Origin: Theobroma cacao
Taxonomy: Eukaryota > Streptophyta > Magnoliopsida > Malvales > Malvaceae
NCBI RefSeq assembly: GCF_000208745.1
Contig: NC_030853.1
Span: forward strand, 12,232,097 to 12,296,096
DNA: 64,000 bases
Direction: 5' to 3'
Both the position numbers and the translations under genes were made by a program. Below, in pieces: positions 47,787-58,068 of this stretch (positions are counted from its first letter, which is position 1; each line of letters opens with the position of its first letter). The notes under the pieces are model-generated. The model saw only the letters and a program-made list of their open reading frames with translations. It was not told the DNA's origin and did not search any database.

Positions 47787-50308
47787 TGTCACGACCCAAT
47801 TTTCGAGTCATGACTGGGGCATAGGCCCAATGGGCATAGCCCACCAAGCCCAAGCAAGCCTATTATATAATCTTGCTCAACATTCTATCAACTATTCTCA
47901 AGTCACCTTTCAGAAGTCCAACTTATAATCACTTTAATAATGGGCTATAGCAATCAAGAATTGCATTAATATAAACCCAAAATGATGCTAACATTTTCAA
48001 CTCATGGTGGCATTAACAGTTAAAATATACATATTTTATCTAAGACACGTATCTTAGTATTTTACATCACATGAACGTATTCATAAAACAAAATTACTCT
48101 TGACTTTCAGCGGTGTAACCACAGTGAAGGTGCGGCTACTAAATGCCAAAATACCTACCAAAAAGACAAAACGATGTGGACACCTCAACCTAGGTTCCAA
48201 CTGCCTCCTGATCTAAAAACATGAAATTGAAAATAGTGAGTACAAACTCAGTGAGTGAACATAAGAAGGGAACAAGCAACGACAAGGAACGTTTTAGAAA
48301 ACATGATGCACTTGTTTTAAAAAAACAATGCAATTGAGTTAATTTCTTCCTAAAAACCCCTCATTTAAAACTTTTATTAATAACCTTATAGTGTTGCAAA
48401 AGCTCATGATCAATCCATGAAGTTAAATGGGTGAAAAATAGGTCAAAATCAAACAAGGTAGCAAGCATGATAGCAAGTTTCTCGCTGCAGTGAGAAACAG
48501 TCTTAGTTTGCATATATTTTGGTTTTTCTAAAATATCTCCTACAAAATACGTCCAATTAACCTGATTTTTAAACCATTAGAAAGATAAGAGGCAGGGCTA
48601 CAACTTTTATGTTTACCATTTTTCCCAGTTCGAACGGGAAGGTGGTCAAAATATTCATTGAAGTGACAGAACTACACTAGAACCTGAGAGTTTCTCGCTG
48701 CAGCAAGAAGCAGGGCACCTAAATGTAAAATGGACCTCCTTTGCACTAAAAATTCATTTGGTGTTGCAATAAAATCAATTTGCAGGAAAAATGGAAAATT
48801 TTCAAGATTCATCATGCCAATTTCAACATGCCATACAATCACATTTTACAATCACACACATTCTATCACATATATATAGATATAATCATATATAACACTT
48901 ACACCAGCCCACCTTCTTCAGCTCTTGTGCACTCCCTACTCGCACACCTCATTATCATCATATAACATCATTTATCATTGCACAACATACATTTAAATAT
49001 GTATACCAACCAAATATAGGAGCACATGAATTCATCCTCTTTACACATTTCACAACTTTTACAACATCAAAGCATTTTTCAAGGGCTTGTTCCCAAGCAC
49101 CCATTTTTAATGAAAAGTTAGATAAAATCATGCAAATAATTCATCTCAACACAATTCTATTTTCCAAAATAATTTTGAAATACAAGTTCACTCACCGGTA
49201 TTGTTGAAACTCTAATCGACTCTAACCTCCACTAATAGTTCAAATGGGCAGGTGAGGCCTTGTTGGAACCTATACACACACAACATCACAACCAACCCAA
49301 ATTGGCATTAATATAATTCTAAAAGCTATTTCTTAACTCAAGTTCAGCTAGTTATTCCTAACTAGCTTTCAATCACCATTAGGTGGCTATTTATTTCACT
49401 ACTCTAGTTACCTTAAAAATGAAAAACAATCTCAACAATAGATTAACTCACCACTCTAATCATCAACCATTATCAACAACTTGAAAATTTGTCCTAATTC
49501 ATTACTCACCTTGGTGGTCTTTTGTAGTTGAATTCCTTTTCAAAAGCTTCCAAGCTATTATGGCAAGTCTCTCTTTCTCTCTCTAAAACTTTCAACTAGT
49601 GAGAGAAAGTGTTGAACAAAGACTTTTGAGGGTTTTAAGGTGGGAGAGTGAAAAAGCACAAAGGTTCTATGAAAAAGTGCACAAAAGCATAAAAATTAGA
49701 GCTAGAGAGAGAAAGTTATGGAAGTTGCAAAGCAAGCTTCCATGGAGGATAAAAGGAACGTGAAATGGGAGGAAGAAGAAGAAGAAGAAGAAGCTGCTGG
49801 AAGCTGTTGGAGCTTAGATATTTATGCTTCAAGTTAATCCAAATTTCCATTGAAATTACCAAAATGCCCTTAACATGGTGGCTTTGTGTTCCTCCCATCC
49901 TTTGTGCAACCTTTTACTCTTTTGACACTGGAGAAAGGTACATAATAGTCTAGAATTACTCGAGTTCACAAAAACATAAAAATTTAGACTCGAGTGCAAA
50001 ATGACCATTTTACCCCTATCATGAAAATTATCATTATTTTTATCTTCTTCATTTATTTACCATCATAAACATCATTCATTCATTCCTTAGGCCTATTTAG
50101 ACCTTAATAGCATAAAAAAAACCCACTCGTAGGAGCCTACCAAGAGAAATTATGAAATTACCCCTGGTCCGTATTATCGCATCTACTTCTAGTTACGTAT
50201 CTATAGAGGTCGAGATTTCATAGGTTCACTTCTAAATTACCCTTTTTAACTCGGTAATTAACCTCAATTAGCATCCATAAACTTTATTAGCCACCGTATC
50301 AAAATACG
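47787..50308 (-). mobile_element. 5' LTR of the gypsy-like element, outer end deleted
   Basis: Starts tgtcacgaccc and follows the 40608 LTR to ccgtatcaaaatacg. There it lacks the last roughly 10 bases and joins Sirevirus LTR sequence. It has lost 40 bp between two palindrome copies (around 48691-48709) and 74 bp of the 37-bp tandem repeat (around 48928). Those two losses account for almost all of its length difference from the 2643-bp partner. Confidence 0.9.
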
Positions 50309-50500
50309 ATATTTGTTAGGAAAATCCTTGGTTGGATAATCAAGGTAGTGGATGTAGGTCTTGGAGACCGAACCACTCTAAATTGTTATGCATCTTGTAC
50401 TCTATTTTTATTTTCTTAAGTTCTGAAAATTAGTTTCCAATATTGTTAAAGCCAAATTGTGCTATTCACCCCCCTCTAGCACATATTATCGGGACCAACA
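50309..50500 (+). mobile_element. Sirevirus-2 3' LTR, last ~190 bp only
   Basis: Matches 35410-35602 of the 5' LTR closely, including the ggaccgaaccactctaaattg-type block and the terminal gggaccaaca. It is followed by the target duplication aaaac. The upstream 880 bp of this LTR and the remaining extra ORF are gone. Confidence 0.92.
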
Positions 50501-50505
50501 AAAAC

Positions 50506-51336
50506 CACACAATCAAGCTTTTAGAAGTGAAATATCCTTCCTTTAACACTTAGAATCCATGATTTACAGTTGGAGTTTAATGGGTTTGAAGGGTGTGAGT
50601 GTTGAATGAAAATGGGTGGAGAAATGTGGAGTTAAGAGAAAATGAGGAAATTTTTGGTTTTGGGGTTTTTAAGCTCGTTTTAAGCTGATTGGGCATCCTA
50701 AGATTGACTATAGAGGGTCTGTAGTCGATCCTAGATCAAAAAGTTTGTTTTCACCATTTTTCCTTTCACAAGATCAACTATAGAGGGTCTATAGTCAATC
50801 TTAGACTATAATGTCCATTTTTCATCGATTTCGCTTCACAAGATTGACTATGGAGGGTCTATTAGTCAATCTTGGACCAAAATGTTCACATTTCTTCCAC
50901 TTTTCCTTCCTAGGATTGACTATGTAGGGCCTATAGTCAATCTTGGGCCAAAATGCTTGACTTCCCCTGCTTTTTACTTCATAAGTTCGACCCTCTATGC
51001 ACTAGGATCAACTTCTTTGGTATAGATTCATAAAAATTGTTTATTTTTTAAGTTTAAACTCATTCTAAATCTCTTCCACAACCTCAAATCATTCATAAAA
51101 TCCAATCCACACATACATGCCCTCAATTATCACATTAAATACAAATCAAAACCTCAAACCATAAAGTTTATTCATCATTTCTCATATTTTCTAAAATAAA
51201 TTCATCTAAGTGTAAATGTATACACTCTCAACACTTGACATACATGACATATCATTAATGTCCTCAAAAGCACAACATATTTTTAATAGGTCTTTTTCAA
51301 TTAACTTAATTTACCTCAAAAATTAAGGGTGTTCCA
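50506..51336 (-). mobile_element. Solo gypsy LTR family B', right piece
   Basis: Continues the LTR split at 34527 and ends gtgttcca, followed by the caatc duplication. It contains four copies of a hairpin of about 34 bp at roughly 50701, 50765, 50833 and 50912. The consensus arms are AGATTGACTATAGA and TCTATAGTCAATCT, around a short ggg spacer. Family B LTRs have ATCTATCGATAGAT palindromes in the corresponding position instead. Confidence 0.82.
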
Positions 51337-51341
51337 CAATC

Positions 51342-53594
51342 ATTTAATTTACTTCTATGTAAAATTGGTTTTAAAGTCAAAAGAATTTGAATCGATTAAA
51401 GTTCACTTTAATCGATTAAAATAGTTTTCTGTAAAATTAAGTTTTAAAGTCAAAAGAGTTTTAATCAATTAAATTTCACTTCAATTGATTAAAATGGTTC
51501 TGTGCTTTTCAATTATATTTCTAAATACACTTTAATCGATTAAAGCGTTGGGTTTTAAAATCTACCATTGTTTTTCTCTCTCCTCTCCCACGATTTCTCT
51601 TTAAAAATGATTTCTTTTTAGAAAACATTCAGAACCCAAACCCTTAAATCGACATCTGATCATGAGAAATCACAATCAACCTCTTTAAAATCCTTCCAAA
51701 CTTAAAACCCCCAAATCCAAAAATTGTAAACATCAATTACTATGGAAAAAACTTCTCAAGATGAAACAATGGTAGAAAAGAGAAAAAGAAAGAAAACTAG
51801 TGAGGAAGTTTCAAACCCTTCTAGCAAGAAGAAAGGGAAAATGAGCATGGACACTCCTTCATAAAAGATTGGCACTCACATCAAACACACGACAACAAAA
51901 ACCAAGGGAAAAGGGTCTGTAGGCGCGAAAATCAATGAAGATAACCATCCCCCCTTGGTTTAGAAATAAGGAACATAATGGCAAATTCAAGAAATTTGAA
52001 AATGTAGGGATTACATGTGGAAAGAAGTTTGTCTAGGATAGTTTTACTGAATTTCCTACACATAGTCAAGTCTTTAGACTCTTTGAATCCTTGAAATTGG
52101 TACGATTGAGCTCTATTGATGAATTTAAGTATTGTCTTACCTTGGTTAGGGAATTTTATGCTAGTATTGCTACTAATAAAAAAAGGATCAGAGGATGATG
52201 AGTTGCATGTTTTTGTAAATGGCAAAGAATTTGTTGTCACCCTTGAGGATTTAGGAAAATTACTCAAAACGAAGTACAAAGAGGGTGAATTTGAGATTCC
52301 AAAGGGCTTTGACGTCAACCCAGTTTGGAGAGAAGTTACTAGCAAGGATGAAAATAACCCTCTAAGAGCTATGCAATTAATATTAACAATGGAAAGTTGA
52401 GGTTGCTTCATCACTTTATTACCACTTCACTTCACTGCAGCGCAAGCAGCTTTAGTTATGTCACCCTTCTAAACTTATGGATACTTAGTTGTGCTGTAAA
52501 TGGAACTCCATTTAATATAGCCAAATTTATGATATAGAGGATGAAGGAGGCTTGTAGAAAGGACAAGACAAGTTTCCTTTATGGAAACATTATCACTAAG
52601 TTAGTCAAATAGAAAGGAGCCTGGAATGATAGGTATTTCGATAATTTAATGACAACAAAAATGAGTCATACTAGATTAGCGATCTCAAGAAAATGATATT
52701 CAAACATAGAGGAATCCAATGGGTTAAATAGCCAAAAGGTATTTTAAGAACAAGCACTGTAGAGTTAGAAACCCCTTTCACTCTTCCATCTAGAGTTAGT
52801 CAAGTACCACCCTCCATGGAAATACTTTACATTCTGATGATGATAATTAACGGAAAATTAACTGAAGGTAGCAAGACCTTCTAGGGCCACACTATCAAAG
52901 GGAGAACCTAAACCACAACAAGTTGAAGCTAAGGATGAGATTTTGGATTTAGATGATGAGCATAAGATTAGTATGGCACAGATTCATGCTGACATTAATA
53001 GATCCATCCTTTACAATTCATATCAAGACCCCCAATCTTGACCTACTGTACCTACTAACCCCTCCCCAGCCTTTAGTCTTCACCGCACCAACCTTACCCA
53101 AAACTTAGCCAATTCATCACTTTAACTCTTTCTTTAACCATTTTCTAAGACTCTACTTTATAATGTAGAAAAGGGGAGCTCTTTCTTCTAATGATGACAA
53201 AAAGAGGGAGCAAAAAGAAATATTGTGATTATCTTTGTGTTATGGTTAAATGTAGTTATTATGGTTGTGTGTTGTCGTTGTGTGTACTGATGTACTAAGA
53301 GATAAGAAGTTTTATGACTATCTAATATAGCTTATAACTTTTTTGAAATGTTTACTATATTGCCTAGTTGAATATTGCACATGCCTATACTTGTAAATTT
53401 CTTTTAAGTGCAAAAGGATAGCCTACATGATAAGGAGAAATTCTTGCAAAATTTCTTTAAATTAGATGCACTCACTAAAGGGGAGCAATTCCCATTTTAC
53501 ATAAAGAATTGCTTAAGTTGTTCATACTTAACATAGTAAGGACATTACACTCTTAACTCTAGGGGTTTTTTGTCATCATTAAAAAAGGGAGAGA
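51342..53594 (+). pseudogene. Sirevirus-1 spacer, extra-ORF remnant and polypurine tracts
   Basis: The spacer 51342-51560 has repeated TTTAATCGATTAAA (51407-51420, 51531-51544). A start at 51741 opens a lysine-rich N-terminus (MEKTSQDETMVEKRKRKK) like that of Sirevirus-2. The 52116-52400 frame carries ELHVFVNGKEFVVTLEDLGKLL and GFDVNPVWREV, with an upstream REFYA-like segment in another frame. This resembles the 'putative plant transposon protein' domain often found next to plant retroelements. The rest is stops. Purine-rich tracts at about 53166, 53195, 53476 and 53581 form the multiple polypurine-tract region. Confidence 0.65.
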
Positions 53595-55070
53595 TAGTTG
53601 ACTCCATGTACTCTTGATGATAACAAAAAATTCTTTTTTCCTTAAAGTCTAACTATGTTACTTGAGTGTATAAGGGTAAAATTAGTATATTATTGTTTAT
53701 CTCACATCCCAAATTCTCCATGATAAGTCTCAAGTCCAAAGAAAGTGACGCAAGCAAGATAAAAGACACTTTATGAAGATTAATCAATTAACATTTTAGT
53801 TTGATCAATCGAACAAGTCAAAAAAAATTTAAAGCTTCATAAAAAGATTTTAATCAATCAATTCACAATTTAATCTATTAAAGTAACATTGGAAGGGACA
53901 TTGAGACAAACAAAAAGGTTTTAATTGATTAACACAATGTTTAATTGATTAAATCAACACTAGAAGGCACACTGAGACAAACAGAAAGATTTTAATTGGC
54001 TAACACAAGGTTTAATTGATAAAACAACACCATAAGAGATTATGCAATAGAATTGATTGATTAACCATAGGATTTAATCGATTAAAATTCAAACAGAAGG
54101 TATTTTATCACCTCAAAATGAATATTTAAATTTGAGTTAGCTGTTGAAAGGTGCCAATTTAAGAAATTTGAACCCAAGATGATTTTAATCGACTAAAGAT
54201 CATATTAATTGATTAAAGAGGAAACAGAGAACTTTTAATCGATTAAAGTCAAGTTTAGTCAATTAACTTAGAGCACATGGAGACAAACAAAATGGTTTTA
54301 ATTAGTTAACATCGAGATTAATCAATTAAAGCGAAGCATAGGAAGACAGACAAAAAGCTTTTAATCGATTAAAATCCATATTAATTGTTTAGGCATGCCA
54401 GCTGATATGAATTCAAAAACCACTGCAATACAAAATAATAGGTAGATTTTTCCCAAATTGTCTCTAATGGTCAAATTTCACTTTCCAAGTATAAAAGGGG
54501 TTTCAAACGGTTATAAATGCAAGAGAGAGCCTTCCAAGAGCAAGATTGAGCTAAGTAGAGTCAAAAAGTTCTCCTTTCAAATGTATTTCACTCCTGTTCT
54601 TTGTAAAAGAGTTTGAGCTTAAATTTATATATCTCATATCAGCCAAGTGATCAATTGTAATCCATCTTTTATTTATTTCTTATTTACTTAAAGTGTGCGA
54701 GGCACTCTAAGGGGTAAATTAAGCTTAGGAAAGCTTAGGGAATCTTATAAGAGGTTGGAGTTTAGGTTTAAAGCTCAACTTGTAAAAGCTTGGTGGAAGT
54801 TATAGATTCCACTAGTTTAGTGAAGTTGGGTTGAAAATCCTTGATTGAGAGATCAAGGTAGTGGATATAGGTCAAAGGGACCAAACCACTACAAATATTG
54901 TGCTTTGTCCACTTCTCTTTACCTTTTCCTTGCTTAGTGCCTTTTAACCTCAACAAGTTTTAAACTCTCCATTCCAAAATTCTTCAAAACTTTTTCAAGC
55001 CAAAGTGTTTCCTTCAAAATATTTTTAAGTGCTATTTGCCCCCACTTCTAGCATTCCATTAGGACCAATA
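53595..55070 (+). mobile_element. Sirevirus 3' LTR at the right end of the nest
   Basis: Follows the polypurine tract aaaaaagggagagat and begins tagttgactcc...gatgataacaaaa (decayed tgttgac). It ends cattaggaccaata (decayed ccaaca), about 1476 bp. U3 holds a dozen TTTAATCGATTAAA-type palindromes between 53780 and 54375; exact copies are at 54073-54086, 54234-54247 and 54359-54374. A TATA-like tataaaag is at 54490. It does not visibly match the 5' LTR at 26822. Confidence 0.78.
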
Positions 55071-55981
55071 GCCCTTACTTGGCATTTGTATTGGCTTGAG
55101 TATGCCATAATTCTATGCATTTGATTTACATGTTATTTAAGATTGAGGTTAAATTTAAAAGTTTTTATATATCTTATTTACCTTGGAAATGACATTTTGC
55201 TTAATACAAATTTGTTGGTTAGCAAGGGGAAAGTAAACTCTTTATATTTTAGGCCCCTCGTTTAGCAATATGGGTAACTAAAATAGCCCTTATATAAACT
55301 TTTTGTTTGATTTGGAGATGTTCTGTTTCTATAATTTTGTTTACATTATAATTGCATTATATTGTATATTTCTATAATTTTCCATTTGAACTAAATATTC
55401 TTTCACATTGACTTGTTTTCTTTCCATGCTCACTCACTGAGTCTATGAGACTTACCCCAATTAATTTTCATGTGCAAATAAGTAGCTTCATGGGGATTTC
55501 CATGTAGGAAGAGCATGGTTAGCATTCCTTACGTAGACAGACATTTTGGCATCTGGTAGGCACTTCCGATTGGACCAGTCCACTCCACTAGTTCTACCTT
55601 GGTTTTGGTTTTTGGTTTCAGTTTCAGTTTGTTTTTGACTTTGTAGGCACTATGTTTCCGTCTGTTTCTGTTTGATCGTTTTGCACAGGCTTGGACCCTT
55701 TACGTCTTCCAAGACATGGCTTTTCTGTACATAGTGTGTGTTTGCACTTCTGTTTCCATTTAAGCACAAAGATACGTTGAACTACGTGCCACAGTGCAAT
55801 GTTTATAAGAATGTTTTGAATTTATGCTATAAAAGCAATTTTAGTGTGCACTTTTTGTTTATACGAGGATGGCTAATTATAAGCTATTTTCGTATTTTTA
55901 TGTTCTGAGGCTTGCCTGAGTCTCGCGAACTACGCTTATCGGACTTGTGTGCTAGCCTTGTCGCCAAGTTTGGTCATGACA
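55071..55981 (+). mobile_element. 3' portion of a gypsy LTR, plus orientation
   Basis: Ends with aggcttgcctgagtctcgc...tttggtcatgaca, the same terminal block as 1866-1944 and the inverse of the family B LTR starts. The left part is missing at the Sirevirus LTR edge. No coding remnant. Confidence 0.6.
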
Positions 55982-56739
55982 ATTCGTTTAAAAAGGATAA
56001 ATGTATTATTTAGTTTGAATTTATATATTTTAACAAGGAATAATTTAAAATTATTAAAATAAATAATATTCATGAATCATGAATTTTGAATCATGAGGTT
56101 AGATTTTATTGATTTGAGTTATGAATTATGATTTGTGTGTGAGTGATTTACATGCAAGAAAAACCCTTAAGAGTGGTTTACATGCAAGAAAACCCTTTTA
56201 TAATCTAGATGCCATTAAAGCCCTAGGTTAAAATCAATTAATTTCGTTAACCCATTTTAAAATTTTCTTAACCAAATAAATCCAACTCTTTGATAAATTA
56301 ATCATTTGAACCAACTTAAACAAACCGAATTAATTGATTTTTGTTAACTAACTTTCCACACCTTTACGTGTCACGACTTTGGTTACTAATATTAGGATAT
56401 TCATTATTGACATCCAATTATAAATATTGATTTAATATTAAATTTTAAACTTTTATATATTAATTTTTATTTATAAATTTCTTATGATTAATGTAACACT
56501 TATTAAAATTCATTAATTACCTTAAATATGATTTTGAATTTTAAGTTAAATTTTACAAATTAAATTTAATTATTAATTTATTTTTATTAATAGTATACAT
56601 AAAAATTCACTTTGAATTTATTTTAATTGAATATGTAAAGGGTTTGAATAATTAAGAATACTGTTTATAACAATATAAAAATTTAACCAGATAATTATAA
56701 AATTTAGATATTTTATCTAATAAACTATGACTCATCAAG
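55982..56739. other. AT-rich DNA, nothing recognised
   Basis: Contains a short direct repeat (agtgatttacatgcaagaaaa / agtggtttacatgcaagaaaa, 56142 and 56174) and otherwise long A/T runs. No coding signature. Confidence 0.5.
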
Positions 56740-56952
56740 GACGATGCTCATTGCCCACACGAATTTTGAACGCACGAGGAGTACTGTGTACATATGCGGA
56801 GGTCTGAAAAGTCCGTTATTACGGCGGTAAACTTTTGACCCATAAAGTTTTTGGTGGATGGATGAACAAAGCAGAGAAAGGCACTACTGTTACATGAACC
56901 CACAGCCTTAATTTCCCTAAAATTTCGTTTACTTTTTGGTTGGCATTGTTGG

Positions 56953-56986
<34 letters not shown>

Positions 56987-57056
56987 GCTTTGAGTCCTCT
57001 TCACCCCAATCTCCTCCAAGTTCACCTCAATCTCCTCCAAGATGAAAGTTGTATCT
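56740..57056 (+). promoter_or_regulatory. Promoter-like patch with CT and TA runs
   Basis: A less AT-rich patch is followed by a (TC)n run (about 56953-56972) and a (TA)n run to 56987. Then comes a leader with two near-identical copies of caatctcctccaagttcacc-like sequence, and an ATG at 57041 that opens only 14 codons (MKVVSLQTLAISLC). Pyrimidine patch, TATA run and leader in this order resemble a plant core promoter. No gene follows, so it may be the remnant of a displaced host gene or chance. Confidence 0.3.
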
Positions 57057-58068
57057 TTACAAACATTAGCAATTAGTCTTTGTTGAAAATAAAGTTTGTA
57101 GAGGCTGGCTATAGTCCAGAAAATAGAATAAAAGATGGAGCAAAATCTACCTTCTACTACATGTCAAATTCATCAAAGTTATGAAGCATAGGGACCGTAT
57201 CCAGTACTGTCAATAAAATGAAAGAAAAAGTTAAAAAAATGAAAAAGTGCGGCGCTTCTATTTATTAGCACCATGCTCCATCCAGGGCAGAAGCATTTTT
57301 GTGCATCATGTAAAAGGCCCACCATTTCCATCTTTTCAACCAAGAATTAATAGCGATAATGCCCTTTAGTTATTGCTTTTATTTGCTAGGATTGTGAGAT
57401 GATAAGAATTGGAAGACTAGTTTTGCTTCCAAATTGCACGTAAATAATGTATAATTTAGTGTAATACTTTTTTTATATTTTTCTCCAAATCTTCGAAATT
57501 TTCTTTTTTTTTTTTTATGTTCTTGCGAGGATGACATTTTCCAACACTTTTATGACGGAGGAATATCATTCCCCGCTTATTTCCCCTTTATTCTTATACT
57601 TTTGTTTGGTTTATTTTGCTAAAAGGAAATGACTAATCTCAGGGAATGATCATTACTTAAAAACATCAAATAATTAATTCCAACTCCTTTTGGTATTAGC
57701 TACTCCGCAAGGGTTGAAATGGGCTAAAAATATTTTTGTAAAATGTCCTTAATCATTTTATAAAATTATTATTTTAAATTATAAATTATTAATATTTTAA
57801 ATAAGTTATAAAAAGAATTAACATTCAAATTATAAATTAAAAAATTTAAAAATAAATTATTAATATTTGAATTACATATTATTAATAAATAATTATATAA
57901 TGATTATTAAAATCACAATAAATTATTAAAAGATTATTATTTAATAAATCATTATTAAATTATTAATTATTATTAAAATATTAATAAAATTGTTCTAATA
58001 AATTAATAATATTTTAGATGAATTATAAAAAATTAATATTGTAATTATTAATTTCAAAATTACAAAAA
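57057..58068. other. AT-rich DNA, nothing recognised
   Basis: 57700-58070 is a low-complexity field of attatta/aataat words. No gene or repeat boundary recognised before the LINE remnant. Confidence 0.5.

Noticed and set aside
50695..50945. Regularly spaced hairpin repeats resembling a CRISPR array
   Set aside because: The setting is plant LTR sequence, repeats are degenerate, the intervening segments are related to each other, and no cas genes exist.
57041..57085. Start of a secreted peptide (MKVVSLQTLAISLC)
   Set aside because: The frame stops after 14 codons and I see no splice site or continuation; kept only as part of the promoter-like finding.
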